Shown: one piece after another, positions 49,580 through 58,175 of the stretch
Layout: every line of letters begins with the position of its first letter
Position numbering within the stretch: the first letter of the stretch is position 1
Assembly (NCBI GenBank): GCA_947626265.1
Contig: CANQRM010000001.1
Coordinates: 1 to 64,000 of the forward strand
Direction of reading: 5' to 3'
DNA: 64,000 nucleotides
Source: an uncultured Oscillospiraceae bacterium
Lineage (GTDB): Bacteria; Bacillota; Clostridia; Oscillospirales; Oscillospiraceae
The notes under the pieces: generated by a model
Databases searched by the model: none
The model's input: only the letters and a program-made list of their open reading frames with translations
Told to the model about the DNA's origin: nothing
Program-made: the position numbers and the translations under genes

Positions 49580-50725
49580 ATGCCGTATAAGACCCTCCAA
49601 AGCACCATCAACGTGCTTGACGCTGCCAAAATCCGCATAAAGAACGTCTTTGCCAACGGGTGCAAGGTATATCTCTCCTTTTCCTCCGGCAAGGACTCTT
49701 TGGTGCTGTCGAGCATCACCTATGACCTGATACTGGCCGGAGCGATAGACGCGAAGCAGCTGACGGTCATCTTCATCGACGAGGAAGGGATTTACCCCTC
49801 CATGGAGGAGGCGGCCTACCGGTGGCGGCAGAAATTCTTGTCCGTTGGCGCCAAATTCATCTGGTTCTGTTTGCCGTTCAAACAGGTCAGCGTGATAGAC
49901 CATCTTTCTGCATCGGAGAGCTGGATAACCTGGGAGCCCGGAAAAGAAGACGTGTGGATTCGGCAGCCGCCGCCATTTGCGGTGATGCAGAGCCCTATCA
50001 TGGAATATCCCGGGGAGATGAACTACCAGACCTTCTGCAAGGCGGCATTCATCGACGGAATACAGATGATAGGCCTCCGCACGGTCGAATCCCTCACAAG
50101 GCTCCGGGCGGTGTCAATCCTGGATATGACCAGGATAAAACCGGGTGGGGCCTTCTACCCGATCTATGACTGGAAGGATACCGATGTCTGGCTCTACATC
50201 AAAGAGCGGAACCTGGAATTCCCGGAAATCTATATGCGGCTCTATGAGGCCGGCGTGAACAGACGGAACCTCCGGCTGTGCGCCTTCTTCGGTGACAACG
50301 GTACACAAGGCTTGCGGTGGATCGCCGAGACAGACCCGGACCTCTGGGCCCGCATCGAGAAGCGGGAGCCGAATGCCTACCTGGTGCTGCTGTACTGGGA
50401 CAGCGAGATGTTCCGCAGATCCACCCAGAAGCGCCGGGAACTGGAACAGGGGGAGCCGGAGAAGGATTACCGGGCTCTCTGTGAAGATTTGCTTTTCCTC
50501 CACCCGGAGAAATACACCATCGCCGCCGACACGAAAAAGCACCTCAAAAGCTGGAAACAGCTGTTCATCAAGAGCTACGACATAGCCACGAACAGCCATT
50601 ACAAGCGTATGTATGAGGGGCTTCTGTACGGCGACCCCAAAATGCGGATTCTCCGAATCCTCTGGAACTCCATCTATGGGGAATTTGCAGAGCGGGCGAG
50701 AGAGGAGCGTGCGTCACATGAGTGA
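49580..50725 (+). CDS. PAPS reductase-family protein (IbrA/DUF3440-like), copy 2
   Basis: 381 aa, starting 1 nt after the previous stop. PP-loop SFSSGKDSLVL (about 33-43), VIFIDEEGIYPS, WEPGKEDVWIRQPP, and FYPIYDWKDTDVWLYI fit IbrA. It differs clearly from copy 1 (longer, extra C-terminal helical domain), so the pair is not a recent duplication. Confidence 0.8.
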   Translation: MPYKTLQSTINVLDAAKIRIKNVFANGCKVYLSFSSGKDSLVLSSITYDLILAGAIDAKQLTVIFIDEEGIYPSMEEAAYRWRQKFLSVGAKFIWFCLPFKQVSVIDHLSASESWITWEPGKEDVWIRQPPPFAVMQSPIMEYPGEMNYQTFCKAAFIDGIQMIGLRTVESLTRLRAVSILDMTRIKPGGAFYPIYDWKDTDVWLYIKERNLEFPEIYMRLYEAGVNRRNLRLCAFFGDNGTQGLRWIAETDPDLWARIEKREPNAYLVLLYWDSEMFRRSTQKRRELEQGEPEKDYRALCEDLLFLHPEKYTIAADTKKHLKSWKQLFIKSYDIATNSHYKRMYEGLLYGDPKMRILRILWNSIYGEFAERAREERASHE

Positions 50726-51245
50726 AATGGACCTCTTCTCTCCGCTGCGGTCCCTTCAGTGGGTAGACCGCACCATGCTCCGGGCCAACGACTACAACCC
50801 CAACAAGGTCAGTGAGGACAATCTACGTCTGCTGACCCAATCCATACTGACCAACGGCTGGACGCTCCCCATCGTGGTCCGCCCGGATTATACGATCATC
50901 GACGGATTCCACCGGTGGACCGTGAGCGGGCGGGAGCCTCTGCTTTCCAAGCTGGGGGGCAAGGTCCCGGTGGTCATCGTAGACCACGCCGGCGACGAGA
51001 GCGCCGATGTGTACGGGACCATCACCCACAACAGGGCCCGGGGCACCCATCTGCTGGAGCCCATGAAAGCCATTGTGAAAAAGCTGTTGGACGAAGGGAA
51101 GACAGTGCAGGAGATAGGTAAGCAGCTGGGCATGAGGCCCGAAGAAGTGTTTCGGCTGAGCGGATTCACCCGCGAGGAATTCCTAGCTCTCATGACGGAA
51201 GATGTTGGTGGTTATAGCAACGCCGTCATTTACAAGAAGATTTGA
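50718..51245 (+). CDS. ParB-domain protein (IbrB-like), copy 2
   Basis: 175 aa, start overlapping the previous gene. Domain marks: LRANDYNPNKVSEDNLRLL, IDGFHRWTVS, ITHNRARGTHLLEPM. It ends with a helix-turn-helix-like VQEIGKQLGMRPEEVFRL. Together with the preceding gene it forms a second IbrA/IbrB pair. Confidence 0.8.
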   Translation: MSEMDLFSPLRSLQWVDRTMLRANDYNPNKVSEDNLRLLTQSILTNGWTLPIVVRPDYTIIDGFHRWTVSGREPLLSKLGGKVPVVIVDHAGDESADVYGTITHNRARGTHLLEPMKAIVKKLLDEGKTVQEIGKQLGMRPEEVFRLSGFTREEFLALMTEDVGGYSNAVIYKKI

Positions 51246-51362
51246 CATATGACCCTCCTTTCAGTACAACGCCCCACGGCGGTTGCGTGCCAGCGCTGGG
51301 ATGAAACAAACCGCGCCGGTGAAAATCCGGCATCTGCTTTTTTCAAGTAAGGGGGCGGGGAT
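51246..51362. other. Intergenic region with a weak terminator
   Basis: GCCGG (51315-51319) pairs with CCGGC (51327-51331), followed after 6 nt by six T. It may end the PAPS-reductase operon. Nothing else seen. Confidence 0.5.
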
Positions 51363-51539
51363 ATGCAGTCTACGGAGAAGATACCCGTGTATGTGCGGGT
51401 GGAAAAGGGCCGGACAATCTGTATATGTCATGCCGGCCGCCGGGGCTGTGGCTGCTCCTGCTGCGAGAGGGACACCGTAACTCGGGACAAATTTGCAAAA
51501 TGGGAAAGCACCCGCCGAAAAAACAGGTACGGCCTGTAG
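51363..51539 (+). CDS. Small Cys-rich phage protein
   Basis: 58 aa. VYVRVEKGRTICICHAGRRG is followed by CGCSCCERDTV; seven cysteines in 60 residues suggest a metal-binding protein. The ribosome site (GGGGCGGGG) is fair. Function unknown. Confidence 0.45.
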   Translation: MQSTEKIPVYVRVEKGRTICICHAGRRGCGCSCCERDTVTRDKFAKWESTRRKNRYGL

Positions 51540-51610
51540 GCGGTGCGGCCCTCCTAGACAAGTGAACCGGCGAATGCCATGTAGGTTGTTGATGATGGAG
51601 GGCTTTATAT

Positions 51611-51684
51611 GCTGGTATGGCTTAGTGGTAGAGCGCCGGTTCCGTACTCCGGATGGGTGGGTTCGATTCCTACTACCAGCTCCA
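51611..51684 (+). tRNA. Phage tRNA, probably Thr (anticodon CGT), unusual loop
   Basis: 74 nt including encoded CCA. Acceptor GCTGGTA/TACCAGC (7 bp, perfect), D arm GCTTAGTGGTAGAGC, T arm GTGGG-TTCGATT-CCTAC with one G-U, discriminator T. The anticodon stem is CCGG/CCGG plus a U-U pair, and the loop TCCGTAC puts C, not T, at position 33; CGT then lies at 34-36. It lies directly before the terminase region, a common phage tRNA place. Identity is tentative because of C33. Confidence 0.75.
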
Positions 51685-51700
51685 ATGGAGGAAAAGAGAT

Positions 51701-52000
51701 ATGAGCTTTGTTCCCAAAAAGGATATACATATTCGGACACCGAAGCTGCCGGACGCCGGTATGCACTTCTGTTTCGGTGATATTGTGGTGGTCGAGGGCA
51801 GTCTGATCGGTGTGGTGGTGAAGTCCTGGACCGGGCGCATGGGGGCAAATCCCACCGGTCCAAATCACGATGTGTATGTCCGAGAATTCAACGCCATCGT
51901 GAATTACCGGGAGGATGAGATGCAGCGCTATATGGTGCGGCACAAGTATCTGGATGACCAGGAGCTGGAATACCAGCATAACGCCATAGCGGGCGTATAA
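51701..52000 (+). CDS. Phage protein of unknown function
   Basis: 99 aa, ATG after AATGGAGGAAAAGAGAT. Strand-rich start (HFCFGDIVVVEGSLIGVVVKSW) and a helical end. It lies between the tRNA and the HNH gene. Role unknown. Confidence 0.5.
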   Translation: MSFVPKKDIHIRTPKLPDAGMHFCFGDIVVVEGSLIGVVVKSWTGRMGANPTGPNHDVYVREFNAIVNYREDEMQRYMVRHKYLDDQELEYQHNAIAGV

Positions 52001-52006
52001 AAAGAG

Positions 52007-52375
52007 ATGGCCACTAGGAAAAGGCCGGGCTATCATCCCTCCATGAAAAACGGCAGCCCCCAAAAAGATACCTTCAAGGAGCGGGGCTTCTACCAGAGCC
52101 GCGCATGGAGGCAGATACGGGAGGTCGCCCTACAAAGGGACCACTACCTGTGTCAAAACTGCCTACGAAACAACCGGCTCACAAGAGCAACCGAAGTACA
52201 CCACATACAGCCGCTTGAGGACCATCCAGAGCTAGGCCTTGAGCTGGCCAACCTTCAGTCCCTATGTTGGGACTGCCATGAGAAGACCAAGGATCACGGC
52301 AAGCGTGTCGTAGTGGTTCCGTCTGGTGTGCGCGTTATCAAGGTGACTGATGACAGTGATGTGGACTGTATGTAG
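52007..52375 (+). CDS. HNH endonuclease
   Basis: 122 aa. CQNCLRNNRLTRATEVHHIQPLEDH (in two parts) and LCWDCHEKTK form the HNH site with its zinc cysteines. In HK97-type phages such a protein lies just before the terminase and helps cut DNA at cos. Confidence 0.88.
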   Translation: MATRKRPGYHPSMKNGSPQKDTFKERGFYQSRAWRQIREVALQRDHYLCQNCLRNNRLTRATEVHHIQPLEDHPELGLELANLQSLCWDCHEKTKDHGKRVVVVPSGVRVIKVTDDSDVDCM

Positions 52376-52551
52376 TCTTTCATTCTTGTCAGAGAGATAA
52401 TCAACAGCCTGCCCCGGGCGGGTGTCGCCGTCGTCGGCGATACCCCCCTACCCTCGGAGTTGAAATCGTGTCGCCAAATAACCGCGCGCCCTCGTACCTT
52501 TTCACCGCGAGTTATGCGTAAGGTTTTTTTGGAAAGGAGGAGACGTGAGGG
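52376..52551. other. Candidate cos region
   Basis: No gene. Holds dyads CCCGCCCGGGGC-like (52411-52425) and TCGCCG/TCGGCGA (52427-52442), the string CCCCCCTACCC, and a weak ACCTT/AAGGTTTTTTT terminator (about 52497-52534) before the small terminase. In phages with an HNH gene here, the cos site often lies in this gap. Confidence 0.35.
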
Positions 52552-52908
52552 ATGGGCAATTCCAAGAAGAATATCATCCGTGTAGACCTCAATGCCCAGG
52601 CGAAGGAGATACTGGAAAGGGCGACCGCCAAGGGCGTGGAGCATAGCTTCATGTTCGTGACCGCCTTCAAGAGATATGAGGAACACATACAGCACCTGGC
52701 GGCTCTGCAGAAGTCCATCGAAGAGGATGGTCTGATGGTCACGAAAGAGTATGTCAAGGGCCGGCAGAACATCTATGTGCATCCCGCCGTGAACGCCTAC
52801 AATGCCACGGCCGCCGCCGCCGACAGAACGGCCCAGCTTCTACTCCGATACATCGTCCAGCCGTTGTCTGATGATGGCGACGAGGGGGATGAATTCGATG
52901 TCTTTTAA
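52552..52908 (+). CDS. terS: Terminase small subunit (P27 family)
   Basis: 118 aa, AAAGGAGGAG upstream. NIYVHPAVNAYNATAAAADRTAQLLL (in two parts) is the P27-family end, preceded by EYVKGRQ. It recognises phage DNA and guides the large subunit. Its end overlaps terL. Confidence 0.8.
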   Translation: MGNSKKNIIRVDLNAQAKEILERATAKGVEHSFMFVTAFKRYEEHIQHLAALQKSIEEDGLMVTKEYVKGRQNIYVHPAVNAYNATAAAADRTAQLLLRYIVQPLSDDGDEGDEFDVF

Positions 52909-54646
52909 GGAGCTGTATCCAGAGCTTCACATATCAAGTGCTATCCAGTCCCTCAAAGCGTTCCAATTCTGTGTGGACGTGCTGGACGACACGCTCCCCT
53001 CCGGGAAATCCGGGAAGAAGCGGAAACAGGCGTGTATGCGTTTTGTGAACGAGCTGGAACTGTCCGCGACGGATCCGGCCTATCCCTGGGAGTTCAATAT
53101 CGAAAAAGCCTACCGCCCGATAGATTTTATCGAGCGGTTTTTGACACCCACCAAGGGCGCGTACAGTCGGATGGAGCTGCTGGCGTGGCAGCACTTTGTC
53201 CAGGCGAATATGTACGGCTGGGTGTCCAGAAAGACCGGGTATAGGCGGTTCCGCGAGGCTCTTATCCTGGTGGGACAAGGCAACGGCAAATCAACGATGA
53301 TAGCCGGGAATGCGGCCTATGGCCTCACGAAAGACGGTGAACGCGGCCCGGAGATATACTGCCTGGCCAACTCCCGGGAACAGGCCCGCATCATCTTCGA
53401 CGAGTGCTCCGCGCAGGTGGAGGGGAGCAAGATACTCTCCAAGCACATCGATGTGAAGAGCAACGGCATGTACTACAAGAAAGGCAAGTTTGAGCCACTG
53501 GCCTCGGATAGTAAGAACCTGGACGGTCGGAACGTCCACATCGGAGTGTTTGACGAGATCCACGAGTTCCGGGACTACAAGCTCATAAACGTCATAAAGG
53601 GCAAGCTGAAGAAACGCAGGCAGCCCTTGATAATTTACATCTCCACCTTCGGCACGGTCATAGATGGCCCGCTCATGGACTTCTATGTCCTGGGCAGTCA
53701 GATACTTGATGACACCGGTGCCATCTCCCAAAGGGCGGCGGACCGTATGTTCGTCTACATCGACGAGATAGACGAGGATGACGACCCGGCGGACCCGGCC
53801 TGTTGGGGCAAAGCAAACCCCTCTTTGGGCGTTCTGCTGGACCTGGAAGACCTTATCGACGAGTGGGAGCGGGTCAAATCCATCCCTGCAGAGCGGTCCA
53901 ACTTCATCAACAAGCAGCTGAACGTCTTCACCATGGTGGACGAGCTTTCCTTCCTGGACGTGAAGACCATCCGCAAGAACAACCAGACCTATGACATCAA
54001 AGCCCTGCGGGGTGAGCTGTGCTACGGTGGCTTCGACCTTTCCGAGACGGAAGACTTCACATCTGCCTGTCTGGAATTTCCGCTGGCTGAAAACCGGTTT
54101 TTCCTCCTGGAACACACCTGGGTCCCTCAAAAAAAGGTGGAAATCGACCACGAAAAGCTCGATTGGCAGTCCCTCATGGAGAATGGCTGGCTCACCGTCT
54201 GCCCTGGGGAGTATGTGGACTACACGATGGTCTATCAGTGGTTCTGCGAGATGCGGGAGCTTTACCGCATCGACTCCATCGGCTACGACCCGGCCAAGGC
54301 CTTTATGATGGTCCAGAAGATGAAGGAGGACGGCTTCATATTGAACGAGGTCCGGCAGGGCGAGCTGACGTTGACGGCTCCGCTCGACGATCTCAAAGAG
54401 CGGTTCCTGGACGGCAAGATAATCCACAACAACAACATGATGTATATGTGGTATCTGGGCAACGTGAAACTGACGAAAAGGTCCGCAAATGCCACTTATT
54501 TGCCCACAAAACAGTCAAAATACCGCAAAATCGACGGTTTTGCGGCCCATTTGGACGCGCATACAGAGTATTTGCGCAAGCACCCGCTGTATATCCCGGA
54601 GGATAAGAAACTGACAACCGTCATCAATTTGAGCGGGAAGATGTAG
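52898..54646 (+). CDS. terL: Terminase large subunit
   Basis: 582 aa from the ATG at 52898, overlapping terS. Walker A LVGQGNGKST, Walker B HIGVFDEIHE, and a C-terminal RNase H-type nuclease (GFDLSETEDFT, ...GYDPAKAFMM). It drives DNA into the prohead and cuts it. Confidence 0.95.
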   Translation: MSFKELYPELHISSAIQSLKAFQFCVDVLDDTLPSGKSGKKRKQACMRFVNELELSATDPAYPWEFNIEKAYRPIDFIERFLTPTKGAYSRMELLAWQHFVQANMYGWVSRKTGYRRFREALILVGQGNGKSTMIAGNAAYGLTKDGERGPEIYCLANSREQARIIFDECSAQVEGSKILSKHIDVKSNGMYYKKGKFEPLASDSKNLDGRNVHIGVFDEIHEFRDYKLINVIKGKLKKRRQPLIIYISTFGTVIDGPLMDFYVLGSQILDDTGAISQRAADRMFVYIDEIDEDDDPADPACWGKANPSLGVLLDLEDLIDEWERVKSIPAERSNFINKQLNVFTMVDELSFLDVKTIRKNNQTYDIKALRGELCYGGFDLSETEDFTSACLEFPLAENRFFLLEHTWVPQKKVEIDHEKLDWQSLMENGWLTVCPGEYVDYTMVYQWFCEMRELYRIDSIGYDPAKAFMMVQKMKEDGFILNEVRQGELTLTAPLDDLKERFLDGKIIHNNNMMYMWYLGNVKLTKRSANATYLPTKQSKYRKIDGFAAHLDAHTEYLRKHPLYIPEDKKLTTVINLSGKM

Positions 54647-54658
54647 TAGGAGGTTGTA

Positions 54659-55975
54659 ATGGGGATTCGTACTTACTTCAAGGCCCGGCGCCGGGAGCGC
54701 ATATTGAAGGCTGCTGTCGCAGAGGGCCTTATTGTTCCCAGCCAGCAGACATTGAAATCTGGCTGGCGCTCTTCTCTTCTCCGGCGGGGCGATTATACGC
54801 TGCGGAACAGTGAGCTTATATTCTCCGCCGTGTCGAGGATAGCAAATGCTCTGTCTGCCATGCCGATTAAGCTATATAGAGGCCCAAATCAGCGAAATAC
54901 GGCCCTCAGCGACATGGTATGCAACGCCCCGAACCCGAATATCACGAGCTGCCAGTTTTTCAAGACGATGGAGGCGTGTCGCTGTACCTACGGGAACTGC
55001 TACGCGCTCAAAATCTACGATGCGGCCGGCGGCGACCCGATCCGGCTAGACATACTTGACCCAATGCGGGTGACGCCCGTCATGGAGGAAAAGTCAAAAG
55101 AGCTGTGGTACCGGGTGACGCCGGAAGATGGTGCCTCGTACTATATCCACAACTTCTACATGATACACGTGCCGTTCATCTCCACGAACGGATATGCGGG
55201 TGTGAACCCCGTATCTGTGCTATGCGATACCCTCCAATACAGCGATCAGATGCAGGTTTTCTCCCGGGAACTGCTGGAACAGGGTGTCAATGCCGCCGTG
55301 GTGCTTGAAGCGCCGGCTCAGCTGGGCAGTGACCAGCGGAAGAAGATGATTGAGGACTTCATGGAGACCTACCGGGAAACCAAGGGGAACATTCTCCTGT
55401 TGGAATCCGGCGTGAAGGCCTCGTCACTGAATCTGTCGCCGGTTGATACGAAGATCCTGGAGGTCGAGAAGATAACCCGCTCGAAGGTGGCCATGGTCTA
55501 CAATATCCCGCCCCACCTCCTGGGGGACTATTCCGACACGTCCTTCGCCTCCCAGGAGCAGCAGATGTTGGAGTTTTTGACCCTGACGATGCTCCCTATC
55601 GTGACCGCCTATGAGCAGGAACTGAACAGAAAACTCATAAATACGGCCTCGCGCCGCCGCGGCTGGCATTTCAAGTTTGATATGGATATCCTTCTCCGGG
55701 CAGACGCCTCTACACAGGCAGAGGTGGACTACAAGGGAGTGAGGAGCGGCTGGACCACGGTGGACGAAATCAGAGCCCGGCGTAATTTGCCGCCTCTTCC
55801 TGGTGGCGTTGGCAGTAAGGCTCTGGTGTCCCAGGACCTGGCCACGCTGGACTATACGGTGAACGAGAAAGCGAAGGTCCTGGCTGCCGGGAAGGCCCAG
55901 ACGACAGAGAAAGAACCGCCTCCGGCCAATGAGCCGGACAAGACCACTCCGGAGGAAGCCGCCGATGAATCCTGA
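54659..55975 (+). CDS. Portal protein (HK97 type)
   Basis: 438 aa. LRNSELIFSAVSRIANALSAMP, NPNPNITSCQFF-like, SPVDTKILEVEK, YNIPPHLLGDY and a Pro/Glu-rich tail are the Phage_portal family signature. It forms the ring at the DNA entry vertex. Confidence 0.93.
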   Translation: MGIRTYFKARRRERILKAAVAEGLIVPSQQTLKSGWRSSLLRRGDYTLRNSELIFSAVSRIANALSAMPIKLYRGPNQRNTALSDMVCNAPNPNITSCQFFKTMEACRCTYGNCYALKIYDAAGGDPIRLDILDPMRVTPVMEEKSKELWYRVTPEDGASYYIHNFYMIHVPFISTNGYAGVNPVSVLCDTLQYSDQMQVFSRELLEQGVNAAVVLEAPAQLGSDQRKKMIEDFMETYRETKGNILLLESGVKASSLNLSPVDTKILEVEKITRSKVAMVYNIPPHLLGDYSDTSFASQEQQMLEFLTLTMLPIVTAYEQELNRKLINTASRRRGWHFKFDMDILLRADASTQAEVDYKGVRSGWTTVDEIRARRNLPPLPGGVGSKALVSQDLATLDYTVNEKAKVLAAGKAQTTEKEPPPANEPDKTTPEEAADES

Positions 55976-56105
55976 CCTTATGAAAGAGGCCGAAAAATAC
56001 GGTATAAACGCCTCTATGTACTATCTTTTACCCCCCAGGCAGCGTGAAAAAGCCCTCAGAAAAGACATAGAGAGGGCAAAAAAAACAGTCCGCGTCCGGC
56101 GATGA
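55965..56105 (+). CDS. Small phage protein after the portal
   Basis: 46 aa; ATG inside the end of the portal gene. Starts MNPDLMKEAEKYGINASMYY and ends in a very basic tail. Its stop lies in the terminator hairpin that follows. Function unknown. Confidence 0.45.
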   Translation: MNPDLMKEAEKYGINASMYYLLPPRQREKALRKDIERAKKTVRVRR

Positions 56106-56123
56106 ATAATCGCCGGTCTTTTT
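56096..56123 (+). terminator. Terminator between portal and protease
   Basis: CCGGCGAT (56096-56103) pairs with ATCGCCGG (56109-56116), loop of 5, then TCTTTTT. It lies within the head operon and would reduce, not stop, downstream expression. Confidence 0.75.
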
Positions 56124-56159
56124 ATGCCCATTTGCGGAAATCTCACAGGAAAGGAGGGC

Positions 56160-56972
56160 TTGAACACGGACAACGAGATGAAATTCAAATCGTTTGCTAT
56201 CTCCAAGGCAAAGGCAGATGCGGCCGCTGACATCGACCTCATCAACCAGTACGCCATGAAGACGCTTGCCCCGGAAGACGTTTTTTGTTTTTCCGTCGTA
56301 CTCTCCAACAACGATGTAGACCGCGACATGGAGTGCCTGTCTGATAAGTCCCTTGATGAACTTGCCGAGATGCTCACCGGCAAGACCGGCATCATGGACC
56401 ACATCAACCGCGCCCATAACCAGGTCGCTCGTCTCTACCGCGTGGAAGTGGAGACCCCGGGCGGGATGAACAGGCTGGGCAAGACGCTCAGACAGCTTCG
56501 CGGCAGCGCCTATATGCTGCGTACCGAGGAGAACAAGGCTCTGATCGCCTCCATCGAGGGCGGCATCACCAAGGAAGTGTCCATCAGTTTCCAGGTCAAG
56601 CGGGTGGCCTGTTCCATCTGCGATAAAGACCTGAAATTCGACTGGCGCACCTACACCTGCCGTTGCGAGAACGACCACGTCAAGGGCAGCGAGTACGACG
56701 GCAAGCTGTGCGCCGGCGTGCTTGATGATGTGACGGACGCCTATGAGTTCTCCTTTGTCGCCGTGCCCGCGAACAAGGGCGCCGGAGTTGCCAAGGGCTT
56801 CAATCCCGGTACTAGCGTCCATAAGGCGTTCCTGCAGATGAGCATGGAGCAGCTTTCCGAGTTCCCTGAGGCAAACGAGGCAGTCATCAAGCATTTGCAG
56901 ATGGCCAACACATCTGCCGACGAGCGGGCCAAGCGCGCCGCCATCCGCAAGTTTGCGGAAGAAAATCTTTAA
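56160..56972 (+). CDS. Prohead protease
   Basis: 270 aa from a TTG after AAAGGAGG; an ATG at 56124 lies in the terminator tail and one at 56178 is too far from the ribosome site. The fold is the HK97 prohead protease/U35 type (LSNNDVDRDMECL, TGIMDHINRAHN, EVSISFQV, FSFVAVPANKGA). A CSICDKDLKF...CRCEN insert with cysteines is unusual. It trims the capsid protein during assembly. Confidence 0.8.
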   Translation: MNTDNEMKFKSFAISKAKADAAADIDLINQYAMKTLAPEDVFCFSVVLSNNDVDRDMECLSDKSLDELAEMLTGKTGIMDHINRAHNQVARLYRVEVETPGGMNRLGKTLRQLRGSAYMLRTEENKALIASIEGGITKEVSISFQVKRVACSICDKDLKFDWRTYTCRCENDHVKGSEYDGKLCAGVLDDVTDAYEFSFVAVPANKGAGVAKGFNPGTSVHKAFLQMSMEQLSEFPEANEAVIKHLQMANTSADERAKRAAIRKFAEENL

Positions 56973-56990
56973 TAGAAAGGACCTATACAA

Positions 56991-58133
56991 ATGACTCTGT
57001 TTGAGATGAAGGAAAAGAAGTTCGCTCTGGAGAAAGAGCTGAACACCATCAAGGACACCATCCTGGAGAAGTCCGCCGACCCCACCTATCCTATCGCCGA
57101 CCTGGACGAGAAGAAGGCCAAGGCCGAGGAGCTGAAAAAGCGCATCGCCGTGTTCGACGAGTCCATCCAGGCCGAGGAAGATGCCCAGCGCAAGGCGCTG
57201 GCCATGAAGGGCGGCTCCGGCAGCGGCATGACCGAGGATCAGATTCGCACCAAGGCCAAGGCGGATTTCTACCGTGCGGCTCTGACCGGCGGCGATGTCA
57301 GCAAGTCCTATGAGGCCCTGGGCGGCATTCCCGCCGCGACTGCGGACCTGGGCAACGGCGATAAGCTGCTCCCCGTAAACATGAGCAATTCCCTCCTGGT
57401 TGAGCCCTTCCAGGACAACAGCCTCCGCTCGGTCTGCCAGATCACCAACATCACCGGCTATGAGGAGCCCAAGCTGGGCTTCACCATCGACGACGCCGAT
57501 ATCAAGGATGTCACCGACCAGGAGACCGCCAACGAGATCGAGCTGAGCGGTGATACTGTGACCTATGGCCGGCACAAGGTCAAGGTCAAGGCCACCGTGA
57601 AGGACACCGTTCTCCATGGCACCAATGTGGATCTGGTGACCACCATCGAGAACGCGCTGCGTTCTGCGCTGGCCATCCGTGAAAAGACCTTCGCCTTCAT
57701 GGAGTCCTCCGACACCACCCACGACCACATGTCCTTCTACCTGGCCGAGATCACGGAAATCGAGGGCGAGGACATCATCGATGCCATCACCAAGGCCTGG
57801 GCCGACCTGCCCGACGCCTACTCTGGCCGTGCTTCCGTCATGATGCGCAAGCAGGACTACTACGCCGCCGTCCGCACCCTGGCCAACTCCAGCGTTGACC
57901 TGTGGGGCAAGAAACCCGAGGACGTGCTGGGCATCCCCGTGACCTTCAACGACAAGGCCAAGAAGCCGGTCGTGGGCGACTTCTCCTTCTACGGCATCAA
58001 CTACGACATCGGCACTATCTACGACACCGACAAGGACGTGGATAAGGGCGAATACAAGTTCGTGCTGACTGCCTGGGGCGACCAGCAGATCCGGCTGAAG
58101 AGCGCGTTCCGTGTCGCCAAGGTAAACCCTTAA
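56991..58133 (+). CDS. Major capsid protein (HK97 fold)
   Basis: 380 aa. An N-terminal coiled-coil delta region (about 1-70), then the HK97 fold with LLPVNMSNSLLVEPF, ETANEIELSGDTVTYGRHKVK in part, RASVMMRKQDYYAAVRTL and VLGIPVTFND. It ends AKVNP. The stop lies directly after a slippery heptamer and before a stable stem-loop, so some ribosomes may shift into the next frame (see 58124-58867). Confidence 0.93.
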   Translation: MTLFEMKEKKFALEKELNTIKDTILEKSADPTYPIADLDEKKAKAEELKKRIAVFDESIQAEEDAQRKALAMKGGSGSGMTEDQIRTKAKADFYRAALTGGDVSKSYEALGGIPAATADLGNGDKLLPVNMSNSLLVEPFQDNSLRSVCQITNITGYEEPKLGFTIDDADIKDVTDQETANEIELSGDTVTYGRHKVKVKATVKDTVLHGTNVDLVTTIENALRSALAIREKTFAFMESSDTTHDHMSFYLAEITEIEGEDIIDAITKAWADLPDAYSGRASVMMRKQDYYAAVRTLANSSVDLWGKKPEDVLGIPVTFNDKAKKPVVGDFSFYGINYDIGTIYDTDKDVDKGEYKFVLTAWGDQQIRLKSAFRVAKVNP

Positions 58134-58175
58134 TCGGTCCTGACGGCGTAAATATCCCCGCCCAAAGTCAGGACC
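58124..58175 (+). promoter_or_regulatory. -1 ribosomal frameshift signal at the capsid stop
   Basis: Heptamer A AAC CCT (58124-58130) is in the zero frame, directly before TAA (58131-58133). Five nt after it starts a stem: GGTCCTGAC-GGCG (58136-58148) pairs with CGCC (58159-58162) and, after a 4-nt bulge, GTCAGGACC (58167-58175). This is the classic X XXY YYZ plus stimulating stem arrangement. Confidence 0.7.

Noticed and set aside
56028-57728. 566-codon minus-strand frame across protease and capsid
   Set aside because: Antisense shadow; the plus-strand genes are well supported and the minus frame has no domain or ribosome site.
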